64,000 bases of DNA, taken from NCBI GenBank assembly GCA_964463965.1, contig CAYXED010000006.1, positions 1 to 64,000 of the forward strand, given 5' to 3'. Source of the stretch: UBA2166 sp964463965. GTDB taxonomy: Bacteria > Nitrospirota > Nitrospiria > Nitrospirales > UBA2166. Below, piece by piece: positions 24,494 through 33,766 of the stretch. The translations under genes were made by a program, and so were the position numbers. Position 1 is the stretch's first letter. Each line of letters begins with the position of its first letter. The notes under the pieces were generated by a model. The model saw only the letters and a program-made list of their open reading frames with translations. It searched no databases and was not told the origin of the DNA.

Positions 24494-25564
24494 TTATTGG
24501 TGGTGCTCAAAGTATTGGGCTCTTGAAAACACAATGGTGTGGATGGTTTCAATGTGTACTTCAACGTTAGTGCCCACTGGATAGATGAGTGTAGATGGTT
24601 TGCTGCTATAGAGAAGCTGTCCTGATGGTAGAATAATTCTGTAGAGATTTTCTGACCCTCGAAAATGCCTCCTAATAACTTGTGCAGAAGCTGTATCACA
24701 AGGGGTGATTTGGACATCGTCAGGTCTAATCATCACGAATACTTCTGTTTCGTCTTCTAACTGGCCGATGTTTTCAAAAGCACCAACTTCTGTAATTGCT
24801 TTTCCATTTTGAATTTTCCCGGGAACAAAGTCTGCTTGGCCAACAAAATCTGCAACAAATGGAGTTGTTGGAGTGTGGTAAATCTCATCTGGCGTGTCAA
24901 ATTGTTCAACCTTTCCAACATTCAGAACAGCAACTGTGTCTGCCATCTCAAGCGCATCTTCGTGGTCATGTGTGACAAGGATAGTAGTGGAACCCGTTCG
25001 TTCAAGAATCTCAATCAACTCTTCTCTCATATGCGCTGTCATATCAGGGTCTAGGCTGCTGAATGGTTCGTCGAGAAGTAGTACGGCTGGTTTCGGTGCT
25101 ATTGCTCTTGCCAGAGCTACTCTTTGTTGTTGTCCTCCGGAGAGTGCGCTTGGGTAGTAAGATTCAAAGCCGTTTAGGCCTACAAGAGTTAGAACTTCAT
25201 GTATGGTTTCTCGTCGAGCATCTGGACTATATCTACGAAGACCAAATTCCACATTTTGGTGAACAGTTAGGTGAGGAAAAAGGGCATAATCCTGAAAAAC
25301 CATTCCTATGCCACGCTCTTCCGGCTCGACCCAAACTGTAGGACTTGAAACTAGTTTTCCTGCAACAACTACTTCTCCATGTGATGGGCGCTCAAGTCCT
25401 GCTATTACTCTTAGTACGGTTGTTTTTCCACAGCCACTTGGACCGAGAATGGCCACAAGGTCGCCCTCAGGAACTGAAAATGAAATGTCAAAAATCGCAG
25501 GCGTAGAGGTGTGTGGGTATGTGAGTGAAATGTGATCAAGTTGTATGAGAGGGTTATTAGCCAT
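24494..25564 (-). CDS. ABC transporter ATP-binding protein, Fe(III)/FbpC-like
   Basis: About 356 residues. Walker A is GPSGCGKTTVLR, the signature is LSGGQQQRVALARA, Walker B is AVLLLDEPFSSLD, and the switch His is in LVTHDHEDA. A C-terminal TOBE-like region (MIRPDDVQI) places it in the FbpC/PotA/UgpC group. The start at 25564 (MANNPLIQLD) lies 2 bp after the permease stop; a longer version from 25609 would overlap the permease. Pairing with an FutB/FbpB-type double permease and a preceding fur gene suggests iron. No periplasmic binding protein is adjacent. Thiamine or another substrate remains possible. Confidence 0.87.
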   Translation of the reverse strand: MANNPLIQLDHISLTYPHTSTPAIFDISFSVPEGDLVAILGPSGCGKTTVLRVIAGLERPSHGEVVVAGKLVSSPTVWVEPEERGIGMVFQDYALFPHLTVHQNVEFGLRRYSPDARRETIHEVLTLVGLNGFESYYPSALSGGQQQRVALARAIAPKPAVLLLDEPFSSLDPDMTAHMREELIEILERTGSTTILVTHDHEDALEMADTVAVLNVGKVEQFDTPDEIYHTPTTPFVADFVGQADFVPGKIQNGKAITEVGAFENIGQLEDETEVFVMIRPDDVQITPCDTASAQVIRRHFRGSENLYRIILPSGQLLYSSKPSTLIYPVGTNVEVHIETIHTIVFSRAQYFEHHQ

Positions 25565-25566
25565 AC

Positions 25567-27138
25567 TTAGATAATGCGTTTCTCTCGCATTGCTGAGATA
25601 AGTAGCCAAGGAATAGCAGTTGCAGCAATCAATAGGAGTGACATGGTTGCAGCGGTTGAGTATTCGGCTTCAATGGTGTGAATGTATACGCGGATTGGAA
25701 TTGTATCAAAGCCTGCAGGACGTAATAGGAGAATTGCGTCCAGTTCTTTCATTGCAGAAATAAATACAAGTGCCCAACTCGCTAGGAGTGAGGGCTTTGT
25801 GATTGGAATGATTACCCTAGAGAGTACTTTAAATGTTTGTGCACCTAAGCTGCGTGCAGCTTCTTCTAGGGTATGGTGTATGGCAGTGAGTGCGGCTTCA
25901 CTTCCTTGTACTGCCTGAGTCAGAAAACGAATGAGATATGCTAGGACAATTACAGTGATTGATCCATATAACCATGGAAGATAGGTGTTGTAAAAAAGAA
26001 TTAAACTCAAACCTAATACGGTTCCAGGAATTGCATATCCGATTTGTGTCATGTTGGAAAGAGGGCGCCCAGCCCACGGCTCAAGGCGTTGTGAAATGTA
26101 AGCCACCATTCCCCCAATTACGATTGCAAGTGTTGCAGTGGTAGTTCCAATCCATAGGCTATTTGTTGCAAAGTGCCATTGTTTTTTCAAAACATCAAAA
26201 ATAACCGGGCTAAGGCTAGATTGGTAGAGGAGTGATCCTAATGGGAGAAAAAAAGAAATTGTTAAGACTCCCAAAATCCAGCTTACTGCCAGCCAGCGCC
26301 ATTTGCCTAGGTCTAATGGTTGTGTTTCACGGGTGTTGCTAGTGATAGTAGTGTAGTTCCTCTTTCCGAGTAAAAATCGTTGCCCAATTAGGACAATTAT
26401 AGCAATAGCAACAAGGAGACAGGATAGAAGTGCAGCAGCGGCATGGTCAAATTGTGTATTGAGTTGATGGTAGATTTCAGTTGTGAGAACTTGTACACGT
26501 AGTAGGGACAGGGCTCCAAAGTCAGATATTGAATAGAGAAATATTAACAGACCTCCTGCAAGAATGGTGGGACGGAGTAAAGGAAGTGTAACAAGACCGA
26601 GGGTTTTAAGTTGACTGTGTCCCAAGCTTCTTGCAGCCTCCTCTAGAGCTGGGTTCGTGCGTTCTAGCGCACTGGTCAGGAATAGGAACATCACTGGGTA
26701 GGTAAAGCTTCCCAAGACAAATACACCACCCCAAAATCCATAGATGTTTACCCATGGGGTTGTATTGTCGGTGATTGATTGGATTGCAGTATTCAGTAAT
26801 CCTGCAGGGCCAAGGAGCATGATATATGTCAAGGCTCCTATATAGGATGGAATCGCAAGCGGTATTGCTCCCAACCATCGCCAGAGGTTTCGCCATGGGA
26901 CATTGGTTTTAACAACTAACCATGCAAAGGGTAAGGCTAAAAGTGTTGCCCATATTGTGGCTAAAAAAGCTAAGCAGGCTGTTTTTATGGTTAGTGTTGC
27001 AAGGTAAGCGATGCCAATTGTAGACAAGACTGGAAATCCTGCTCTGATCCCGGCTGAGATTAGCGAGATTAATGGTGGAAGAAAAAGCAGCGCGAGGAGA
27101 CAGCTAAGGACTCCTGCTATGTAATGATACCAGCGCAT
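25567..27138 (-). CDS. ABC transporter permease with two fused BPD domains, FbpB/FutB-like
   Basis: 523 residues with about twelve membrane segments. The ATPase-coupling EAA loop occurs twice (LEEAARSLGHSQLKT near 190 and LEEAARSLGAQTFKV near 430), showing two fused permease halves as in Fe(III) transporters FbpB/FutB. The N-terminal half has LPSYIGALTY-like sequence (IPSYIGALTYIMLLGP). It is 43 bp downstream of fur and 2 bp upstream of the ATPase gene. Iron as substrate is inferred from family and from fur. Confidence 0.88.
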   Translation of the reverse strand: MRWYHYIAGVLSCLLALLFLPPLISLISAGIRAGFPVLSTIGIAYLATLTIKTACLAFLATIWATLLALPFAWLVVKTNVPWRNLWRWLGAIPLAIPSYIGALTYIMLLGPAGLLNTAIQSITDNTTPWVNIYGFWGGVFVLGSFTYPVMFLFLTSALERTNPALEEAARSLGHSQLKTLGLVTLPLLRPTILAGGLLIFLYSISDFGALSLLRVQVLTTEIYHQLNTQFDHAAAALLSCLLVAIAIIVLIGQRFLLGKRNYTTITSNTRETQPLDLGKWRWLAVSWILGVLTISFFLPLGSLLYQSSLSPVIFDVLKKQWHFATNSLWIGTTTATLAIVIGGMVAYISQRLEPWAGRPLSNMTQIGYAIPGTVLGLSLILFYNTYLPWLYGSITVIVLAYLIRFLTQAVQGSEAALTAIHHTLEEAARSLGAQTFKVLSRVIIPITKPSLLASWALVFISAMKELDAILLLRPAGFDTIPIRVYIHTIEAEYSTAATMSLLLIAATAIPWLLISAMREKRII

Positions 27139-27181
27139 AGTCTAGAAGAGAGTCAAAAATAAAAAAGCGCTTTTGAGGATC

Positions 27182-27652
27182 CTAGCGTTTGCGGTGGCAT
27201 GCGGAACAGTAACCGTATAATTCAAGTTTGTGCGTTGTGATATGAAATTTATGTTGTCGTGCAACTTCATCTTGCAGTTTCTCAATATCACAATTCTCAA
27301 ATTCAATGATCTTTCCACAGTCTGTGCAGATCATATGGTCGTGGTGCCCCTTGTGTGAGATGTTGTCGTAGTGTGTTTGAGTGCCAAAGTGACGTTGTTG
27401 AGCAAGGCCACACTCACAAAGAAGGTTGAGGGTACGGTAAATAGTTGCAAGGCCAATGTGGGGTTCATTTTCTGACAATCTGTGATAGAGCTGTTCTGCC
27501 GTGACATGTTCCATCTCAAGAAAGGTTTCAAGAATCATTTCTCGCTGGCTTGTTACTCGGAGTTCATGATTTGTAAGATGTTCTCTGAGAATAGCCATCT
27601 CATTTTTTACTGGTTTTTTAATAGGACGACGTGGCACTTTAGAAGGCCTCAC
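27182..27652 (-). CDS. fur: Ferric uptake regulator Fur
   Basis: 156 residues. The winged helix includes VTSQREMILETFL and LATIYRTLNLLCECGL. The metal domain shows HKGHHDHMICTDCGKIIEF with the classical HHDH site, and a C-terminal GYCSACHRKR Cys pair. The start shown is a GTG giving a basic 18-residue extension (PSKVPRRPIKKPVK); the ATG at 27598 is an alternative. It heads the unit with the iron-type ABC genes, so it probably regulates them and itself. No clear Fur box was found upstream. Confidence 0.92.
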   Translation of the reverse strand: MRPSKVPRRPIKKPVKNEMAILREHLTNHELRVTSQREMILETFLEMEHVTAEQLYHRLSENEPHIGLATIYRTLNLLCECGLAQQRHFGTQTHYDNISHKGHHDHMICTDCGKIIEFENCDIEKLQDEVARQHKFHITTHKLELYGYCSACHRKR

Positions 27653-27727
27653 TAAGATTGATAATTAATTCGACCATTGTATCATAGCAGTGAATACATG
27701 AAAGCTATATTGAGAATATCGTAATAT

Positions 27728-28831
27728 TTAGAGAATTTCTTGGGAATTGTGATTGAGCGCCACAGATTTGATGCTTGCGAAGACGTGTTGTCCTGGTGTG
27801 AGGTTGAGTAAAGACATTGATTTCCTTGTTATTCTAGCAAGAAGAGGACATCCAATATCAAGTTTAATGTCAACTGAATGTCTATCGGGAAGCATCGGTC
27901 CAATTTCAACTATGGTTGCGTGAAACGTGTTGAGAACACTAGTGTGCTTTGGGGGGGGGCCGACGATAATACTTACGTCACGTGATAACACATGGACTCG
28001 TAACGCCTGTCCTATTTGCAGGGACTGTTGTGGTACGAGAAGATGTTTCCCATTAAACCCTATTCTTGTAAGACCAAACTCAGGTTCATGAGTTTCGACT
28101 TTTGTTTCGATAACGGCGCCAATTGTGTCTTGGTCGAGATATTGGTCAAGATCTAGCCGTGAGAAAATCTCTTCTACGGTTCCAGACGCCACGGTTTTTC
28201 CTCTATCCATAAGGACTAATGTCGTTGCGAATTGTAAAATTTCATTCATATCATGGGTTACGTATATAACTGGGATATTCAGTTGGTCGCATAGCTGTTG
28301 AATAAGGTAACTTATCTCACGTTTTCTTGGGGTATCTAGCCCAGTTAGGGGCTCATCCATTAATAAGAGGCGTGGGTTTGCCAAAATTGCCCGGCCGATG
28401 GCCACTCGGCGTTTTTCTCCTCCAGACAGTCTATGTGTTTGGCGACGGAGTAATGGTCTAAGATCAAGGATATCAATAACCTGATCCCAGTTGATGTATT
28501 GTTGAGAAGGGGGTGTGCGAGCTAAGCCGTATTGAAGGTTTGATTTTACGTTTAGGTGTGGAAATAATCTTGAGTCCTGAAAAACATAGCCTACTGATCT
28601 TTGGTGAGCTGGAATGAAAGTTTGCTGCTGTTCATTCTGCCAGCAGCAATTTTGGAATTGGATAAGTCCTCTGGCCGAGCGTTCAAGCCCTGCTAAGCAA
28701 CGCAGTAGGGTTGTTTTTCCTGAACCCGATGGACCAAAAACTGCTGTTACTCCTTTGTCAGGAATTTTAAGCGCTGCTTGAAGTTGGAAATTTGGAAACT
28801 CAATATTTAATCGTGCTGTTAAAGAATTCAT
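27728..28831 (-). CDS. modC: Molybdate ABC transporter ATP-binding protein ModC
   Basis: 367 residues. Walker A GPSGSGKTTLLR, signature LSGGEKRRVAIGRA, Walker B LLLMDEPLTGLD, and switch THDM. A C-terminal TOBE/Mop-type domain (QALRVHVLSRDVSI, LLARITRKSMSLLNLTPGQHVFASIKSV) binds oxyanion and marks ModC. The start overlaps the modB stop by 4 bp. Together with modB and modA it forms a complete molybdate importer supplying molybdenum-cofactor enzymes. Confidence 0.95.
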   Translation of the reverse strand: MNSLTARLNIEFPNFQLQAALKIPDKGVTAVFGPSGSGKTTLLRCLAGLERSARGLIQFQNCCWQNEQQQTFIPAHQRSVGYVFQDSRLFPHLNVKSNLQYGLARTPPSQQYINWDQVIDILDLRPLLRRQTHRLSGGEKRRVAIGRAILANPRLLLMDEPLTGLDTPRKREISYLIQQLCDQLNIPVIYVTHDMNEILQFATTLVLMDRGKTVASGTVEEIFSRLDLDQYLDQDTIGAVIETKVETHEPEFGLTRIGFNGKHLLVPQQSLQIGQALRVHVLSRDVSIIVGPPPKHTSVLNTFHATIVEIGPMLPDRHSVDIKLDIGCPLLARITRKSMSLLNLTPGQHVFASIKSVALNHNSQEIL

Positions 28832-29514
28832 AAGACACGTATTGGAAGCCGTCGATTTACGGTATAAACGATGAGTAGTGTCACAAATGAGAATAGTAGC
28901 AGCCCTCCGGATAGGAGATGTGCCTGTGCATACTCAAGGGTCTCAACGTGGTCGTAAATTGAAATCGAAAGTACTTTTGTTTTTCCAGGGATACTTCCTC
29001 CAACCATCAAAACTACACCAAACTCTCCAAGGGTGTGTGCGAATCCAAGTATCGTAGCAGTTATATATCCCCGTAGTGCCAAGGGGGATGCGACAGTCAG
29101 GAAAGCGTCTAGTGGGGAGGCACGTAGAGTTGATGCCGTTTCCATTGGCACTTGGCCAATGGCTTCAAAAGATCCTTGCAGTGGCTGTACTACAAATGGA
29201 AGGGAATATAGTGTTGATGCAATAACCAAAGCGGTAAATGAAAATGAAAGTGTCGAATCAGTAAACTGTAGCCATGATGCACCAATAAGCCCTTTAGGGC
29301 TCATAGCGATGAGAAGGTAAAATCCCAATACAGTTGGCGGCAGTACAAGGGGTAGAGCCACCACGGCCTCAATGATAGTACGTAATCGTGACTGTGTCCT
29401 AGCAAGCCACCATGCCAATGGTGTTCCGACGATCAAAAGGACGCATACAGTGACGGTTGCAAGCTGCAGAGTTAACCAGAGAGCTTCTAAGTCATCGTGA
29501 TCTAGTATTGGCAT
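28828..29514 (-). CDS. modB: Molybdate ABC transporter permease ModB
   Basis: 228 residues with five or more membrane helices and the EAA-type loop (TASTLRASPLDAFLTVASPLALRG). The N-terminal DLEALWLTLQLATVTV and VLPPTVLGFYLL, and the LGEFGVVLMVGGSIPGKT segment, are ModB hallmarks. It lies 126 bp after modA and overlaps modC by 4 bp. Confidence 0.95.
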   Translation of the reverse strand: MPILDHDDLEALWLTLQLATVTVCVLLIVGTPLAWWLARTQSRLRTIIEAVVALPLVLPPTVLGFYLLIAMSPKGLIGASWLQFTDSTLSFSFTALVIASTLYSLPFVVQPLQGSFEAIGQVPMETASTLRASPLDAFLTVASPLALRGYITATILGFAHTLGEFGVVLMVGGSIPGKTKVLSISIYDHVETLEYAQAHLLSGGLLLFSFVTLLIVYTVNRRLPIRVL

Positions 29515-29640
29515 ATGTCTATTGATCTTAATCTTGATTGTATTTCTTAAGTGACTGTTTTAAAAGAAAATAGTAGCACCGAGTATCGTTAGATGTTTGT
29601 TGAGTATGGTATGGCTCGATTTTCATGGTATGTGTTGGTG

Positions 29641-30423
29641 TTATATTTTTAGGTCATACCCAAAGCTTTTTATAATGTCACGTGCAACTGGTCCTTGAAG
29701 AAACTGAAGAAACAGTTTAGCAGTTGCATTTGCTTCACCGGCTTGTAAAAGAACAGCCATTTGATCAAGAGGCGTATGTAGTTTCTGTGGTACTTCCCAT
29801 CTGCTTCCTGGTTTTTGATTGAGAGGGTTTAAAATTTGTGATAATGCCACGAAGCCAAGATCTGCATTCCCAGAGGCGGTAAACTGAAATGCTTGGTTGA
29901 TATTTTCCCCCTGCACTATTTTTGGTTTTAGTGACGACCATAGATTCATATCCAGAAGGGTCTCATAAGCTGCTTTTCCGTAAGGGGAGGTTTTTGGATT
30001 AGCGATTGCAATATATCGAATATCATGTTCGCGTAATGTATTAAGAGAGTCGATAATTTTATTTTTTTCTGGACTCCAAAGGGCAAGACGGCCAATTGCG
30101 TATATGAATGAGCTATGTTGTATGGCAAGATTTTGTGCTATGAGGAGCGCCGGATGTCTACTATCTGCCGCAAGGAAAATTTCAAATGGTGCACCATTAC
30201 TGATTTGTGCGTATAGCTTCCCTGTTGATGCAGCACTGATAAGTACACGATCGTTGGTTTGGGTCTCAAATGCAGCCGCAATGTTTTTTGCAGGGGCTAA
30301 AAAGTTTGATGCTACTGCAATGGTAATTTCTCCAGCATGGGATGGTGCAGCGAGAAGAAACAGGTATAAAACGTGCCAGCAATAATGCCATGTTTGTGCT
30401 TTTAGTATACTCATTGAGGTCAT
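29641..30423 (-). CDS. modA: Molybdate-binding periplasmic protein ModA
   Basis: 260 residues with a signal peptide (WHYCWHVLYLFLLAAPSHAG). The mature N-terminus EITIAVASNFLAPAKNIAAAFE, GAPFEIFLAADSRHPALL and YGKAAYETL segments match ModA, and oxyanion-binding serines are expected in ASNF and SAASTG. It heads modABC. The 75 bp upstream (30424-30500) are unusually AT-rich and probably hold the promoter. Beyond that lies a decayed outer-membrane gene. Confidence 0.94.
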   Translation of the reverse strand: MTSMSILKAQTWHYCWHVLYLFLLAAPSHAGEITIAVASNFLAPAKNIAAAFETQTNDRVLISAASTGKLYAQISNGAPFEIFLAADSRHPALLIAQNLAIQHSSFIYAIGRLALWSPEKNKIIDSLNTLREHDIRYIAIANPKTSPYGKAAYETLLDMNLWSSLKPKIVQGENINQAFQFTASGNADLGFVALSQILNPLNQKPGSRWEVPQKLHTPLDQMAVLLQAGEANATAKLFLQFLQGPVARDIIKSFGYDLKI

Positions 30424-30597
30424 TTTTTGATAAAATTATTATTTTTTATAATAAAATAAGTATTTATTTATCATTTTAATGCAATAAATGCAATAATATC
30501 ATCATGGTGGGGGCTGGAAAAGTAAATTGCTGTGATTAGGGAATTGCTGTTGGGGTAGAAGAATTGAGCAAGAAGGGGCAGAAGGAATAAGTGATGC

Positions 30598-30840
30598 CTA
30601 GAACTTGGTGGCTACCCCTCCCATGATACGGGTGCCAAGAATATTGCCAAGGGGGTTGTTCTCGATGTTCGTCGCTCAGAGCGTAAATACGGTAACTAGC
30701 TCTGTCTGGCCGTTCATTTGCTACCTAGTACGAAGATTGATTAGGGTATAGCCATCAACGTGTGGATCAGGGATACCCGAGAGGTCTTGAATCAGGCCTA
30801 AGGCGTGCAATTCTTCAAAGCGTGAAACTGTTTGGTTTTT
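30598..30840 (-). pseudogene. C-terminal remnant of an outer-membrane beta-barrel (possibly TonB-dependent receptor) gene
   Basis: Minus-strand translation gives about 80 codons of protein-like sequence in one frame, interrupted by two stops. Segments read LSGIPDPHVDGYTLINLRTR, stop, QMNGQTELVTVFTL, stop, ATNIENNPLGNILGTRIMGG and VATKF before a final TAG. GYTLINLR and a terminal Phe after alternating hydrophobics resemble the last strands of TonB-dependent receptors. The first internal stop (TAG) sits where Tyr (TAC/TAT) would be normal. The 5' part is gone: a TAA precedes the fragment. It lies 175 bp upstream of modA, so an outer-membrane partner for molybdate or another metal may have been lost. 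Family assignment is tentative; the decay is plain. Confidence 0.5.
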
Positions 30841-30859
30841 TTAGTTTACCTATAAAAAA

Positions 30860-31750
30860 CTATATAATCTTTTTAGCGACCATACTGGCGAGATAGGGGC
30901 CAGAGCCTGTTGTTCCTTCATGGTAGTAAATAATGCTGAGATTTTGGAAAAGCTTTAGAAGCTCGTTAGGTTTGAGGCAAAACTCCGTGCGGCGTGGATG
31001 CTGGAATCTAAAGTGATTTTCAATTAAAAACGTTTGAAATATGAGAGTTCCGCCTACTTTAAGGGCATCAATAATAATTGGGGCTAGATCTCTCTGGAGA
31101 TAGTAAGTGTTGACTATTAGATCGTATGTTTGTGGCTTGATTGGCGAAGACTTTTCGAGATCAATTTGCCTTAGGGTGATGTTTTGAAGGCCAAGTTGTG
31201 TGGCTCTTCTCTCGCAAAATAATAACGCATCGTTATCACGATCGATGGCTTCAACTTCGAAACCGGCTTGTGCAAGAAAGAGAGCGTTTCTTCCTTTACC
31301 CGCTGCAATATCTAAAGCACGACCACGTGAAACCGTTGGAAGGTATGTAGTTAATAGGGTTGATGGTTGATCGTTTTGAAAAAAATCTTGGCGTGTTGTC
31401 TTGATTGTTATGCCTTTTTTTGCGGCAGTCTCTGGGACTGTTTTATCAACCCTTTTGGTAATTGTTATGAAAATCTCCTTTGCACTTGTATTGTCAAAAG
31501 TACATTTGACGATTTTAGTAGCTAATGTTTCTAAAAGTGCACAATGTTGCGTTTGTGTAACTTTTTTGACAATGGCGCAAACTATTTCGTAGTCAAGTGT
31601 TTCTTTGAGGTCGTCATTTTCGATGGTGTGTGTTGTATCATGGGTAACTTCTAGGTCAATATAAAGAGGCTGGATGTGCAGGCGCTCCTTCTGTGTGATT
31701 CCACAATGCGACTCCACGGTAAGGTTTCGAATGATTATCGATTTTTCCAT
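30860..31750 (-). CDS. Fusion of dihydroneopterin aldolase (FolB) and TehB-like SAM methyltransferase
   Basis: 296 residues in two domains. Residues 1-118 are FolB-like: HCGITQKERLHIQPLYIDLEV, TLDYEIVCAIVKKV, ALLETLATKI with the catalytic Glu, and ITITKRVDKTVP with the catalytic Lys. Residues about 125-296 are a class I methyltransferase with RALDIAAGKGRNALFLAQAGFEV (SAM loop), acidic VEAIDRD, and DLIVNTYYLQRDLAP, closest in pattern to TehB. The ATG at 31750 is preferred; a TTG three codons upstream lacks support. The FolB part would cleave dihydroneopterin to 6-hydroxymethyl-dihydropterin. The methyltransferase substrate is unknown. It diverges from folD and sits in a folate gene neighbourhood. 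Confidence 0.87.
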   Translation of the reverse strand: MEKSIIIRNLTVESHCGITQKERLHIQPLYIDLEVTHDTTHTIENDDLKETLDYEIVCAIVKKVTQTQHCALLETLATKIVKCTFDNTSAKEIFITITKRVDKTVPETAAKKGITIKTTRQDFFQNDQPSTLLTTYLPTVSRGRALDIAAGKGRNALFLAQAGFEVEAIDRDNDALLFCERRATQLGLQNITLRQIDLEKSSPIKPQTYDLIVNTYYLQRDLAPIIIDALKVGGTLIFQTFLIENHFRFQHPRRTEFCLKPNELLKLFQNLSIIYYHEGTTGSGPYLASMVAKKII

Positions 31751-31935
31751 TTGGCACAAGAGAACATATTGATCGTTAGGCAGTCAATGTCTGGGGGCTA
31801 CAGTGTGTTAGCTAGGCACGGTTGCCACAAAAACTGTTTGTAGATATTGTACTTATGGATCAGGGGTGGTGTGTATGAAGAAAGAGAAGAAACTGTGCTG
31901 GCAGATTTTTTCAACATCCTGCTAGAATATCGCGT

Positions 31936-32784
31936 ATGGCGGCCAAAATTATAGACGGAAAAGCGTTAGCCCAATCTATTCGCGCTGAGTTGCGTGAGCG
32001 GGCTATTGCACTGCAGTCCCAAGGGATTACGCCAGGGCTCTCGGTGTTTCTTGTCGGGGATGATCCTGCGTCTGCTTTATATGTACGAAATAAGCATAAA
32101 GCGTGTGAATCGGTTGGAGTTATATCTAAAGAGTATCGTTTAGCCGAAACGGTGTCGCAAGATGAGCTTATTGCCATGGTTAGGGCCGAGAATGCCGATT
32201 CAAGCGTTCATGGGATTCTTGTGCAGTTGCCGCTTCCCAGCCATCTAGACAAAAAAATAATTCTTGAAACGATTCTCCCAGCGAAAGACGTTGATGGATT
32301 TCATCCTGTAAACATGGGAGGCTTGCTCGAAGGTACTCCTGAGGTTGTTGCCTGCACGCCGAAAGGCATAGTGAAGATGATTGAATCAACTGGGGTTACA
32401 ATTTCCGGAACACGTGCAGTTGTTGTAGGGAGGAGTCAGATCGTAGGAAAACCTGCGGCAATGCTTCTTTTAGAGCGGAGTGCGACTGTGACGGTATGTC
32501 ATTCCAAGACACAAGACTTGGCAGGGCAGTGTCGCGAAGCTGATATTTTAGTTGTGGCAGCAGGCCGACCGAAGATGATTACTTCAGATATGGTAAAACC
32601 GGGGGCGGTTGTAATCGATGTAGGGACAAATCTAGTTGATAAAGGGTTTGTAGGAGATGTGGATTATGATGCCGTGTCTAAAATCGCAGGGTGGATTTCA
32701 CCTGTTCCTGGTGGAGTAGGCCCGATGACCGTAGCCATGTTGCTGGAAAACACAGTTGAGGCGGCGGCACGGACTATAAAATGA
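31936..32784 (+). CDS. folD: Methylenetetrahydrofolate dehydrogenase / methenyl-THF cyclohydrolase FolD
   Basis: 282 residues interconverting 5,10-methylene-THF and 10-formyl-THF with NADP. Motifs are YVRNKHKACESVG (catalytic Lys), VQLPLPSHLDKK, DGFHPVNMGGL, TPKGIVKMI, VVVGRSQIVGKP and PGGVGPMTVAML. Length is standard. It is the first of a plus-strand run folD-metF-asnS-panB and diverges from the FolB fusion. Confidence 0.97.
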   Translation: MAAKIIDGKALAQSIRAELRERAIALQSQGITPGLSVFLVGDDPASALYVRNKHKACESVGVISKEYRLAETVSQDELIAMVRAENADSSVHGILVQLPLPSHLDKKIILETILPAKDVDGFHPVNMGGLLEGTPEVVACTPKGIVKMIESTGVTISGTRAVVVGRSQIVGKPAAMLLLERSATVTVCHSKTQDLAGQCREADILVVAAGRPKMITSDMVKPGAVVIDVGTNLVDKGFVGDVDYDAVSKIAGWISPVPGGVGPMTVAMLLENTVEAAARTIK

Positions 32785-32839
32785 GACTTGACCTGTAGTA
32801 TGAGTGTATGAAGCTTACATTTTGTTTTGGTGATGACTT

Positions 32840-33730
32840 ATGAAAAGTAATGGTACGCGCCTTCGAGAGGCTTTAGCGAGTAAGCCTTTTGTCACAACTA
32901 TTGAATTTAACCCTCCAAAAGGCACTGATGCTTCTAAGGTTATGAAGGTTGCGGAAACTATGCTTGGCATGGTTGATGGGGTTAATGTGACTGATAACAC
33001 TGCTGCTGTATTGCGTGCGGGGTCCATCTCTTTGTGCCGATTGTTATACGAACTTGGTCATGACCCTGTTATGCAGATCACTTGTCGAGATCGGAATCGC
33101 TTGGCCATCCAATCAGACTTGCTAAGTGCACATTTGTTGGGAATTAGAAACTTGCTTTGTTTGACCGGAGACTATCCTACTGTGGGGGACCATGTTGATG
33201 CAAAGCCTGTGTATGATATTGATTCTATTCAAATGATGAAGATCATTAGTGGAATGAATGCTGGACATGACATGAATGGCAAGATTCTTCGTGGTGCGAC
33301 GGATCTATACATTGGCGCTGCTATGACACCGGCAATGGAACCTAGCGGACTTGCACAAACAAAGTTTGAAACGAAGGTCAATGCGGGCGCAAAGTTTTTT
33401 CAAACCCAAGGGATTTTTGATGTTGGCCAATTTAAGGAATTTATGGTGTTTGCCAGAAAGTTTGATGTCAAGGTAATTGCTGGGGTTATTTTGCTTCGAT
33501 CTGGAAGAATGGCAAGATATTTGAATGAAAACATTCCAGGCTTAAATGTGCCTCAGGATATGATTGATCAGTTAGATGCCGTTTCAGATGACCAAGCAGT
33601 TGAAGTAGGGATTGACCTTGCTGTTCAGACGATTAATGGGATACGTGATTCATGTGATGGTGTACATCTTATGACAATTACTGCAATTGACCGACTTCCA
33701 GATTTGATTAAGAGAGCTAACCTTTTTTAG
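32840..33730 (+). CDS. Methylenetetrahydrofolate reductase (MetF family)
   Basis: 296-residue FAD TIM-barrel enzyme reducing methylene-THF to methyl-THF. Visible segments are TIEFNPPKGTDASKV with the catalytic Glu, VNVTDNTAAVLR, PVMQITCRDRNRLAIQSDLL, LLCLTGDYP and FFQTQGIFDVGQF. This is the short bacterial/acetogen-like form without the eukaryotic regulatory domain. It sits 55 bp after folD, consistent with a C1 pathway. Electron donor (NADH, NADPH or ferredoxin) is not evident. Confidence 0.92.
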   Translation: MKSNGTRLREALASKPFVTTIEFNPPKGTDASKVMKVAETMLGMVDGVNVTDNTAAVLRAGSISLCRLLYELGHDPVMQITCRDRNRLAIQSDLLSAHLLGIRNLLCLTGDYPTVGDHVDAKPVYDIDSIQMMKIISGMNAGHDMNGKILRGATDLYIGAAMTPAMEPSGLAQTKFETKVNAGAKFFQTQGIFDVGQFKEFMVFARKFDVKVIAGVILLRSGRMARYLNENIPGLNVPQDMIDQLDAVSDDQAVEVGIDLAVQTINGIRDSCDGVHLMTITAIDRLPDLIKRANLF

Positions 33731-33766
33731 TTTTGTTTGTTGTTATAGCGTTCTAGGACATTTTTC

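Noticed and set aside
27653..27727. Fur box upstream of fur (AATTAATTATCAAT)
   Set aside because: Only partial likeness to the 19-bp consensus in an AT-rich region; not separable from chance by eye.
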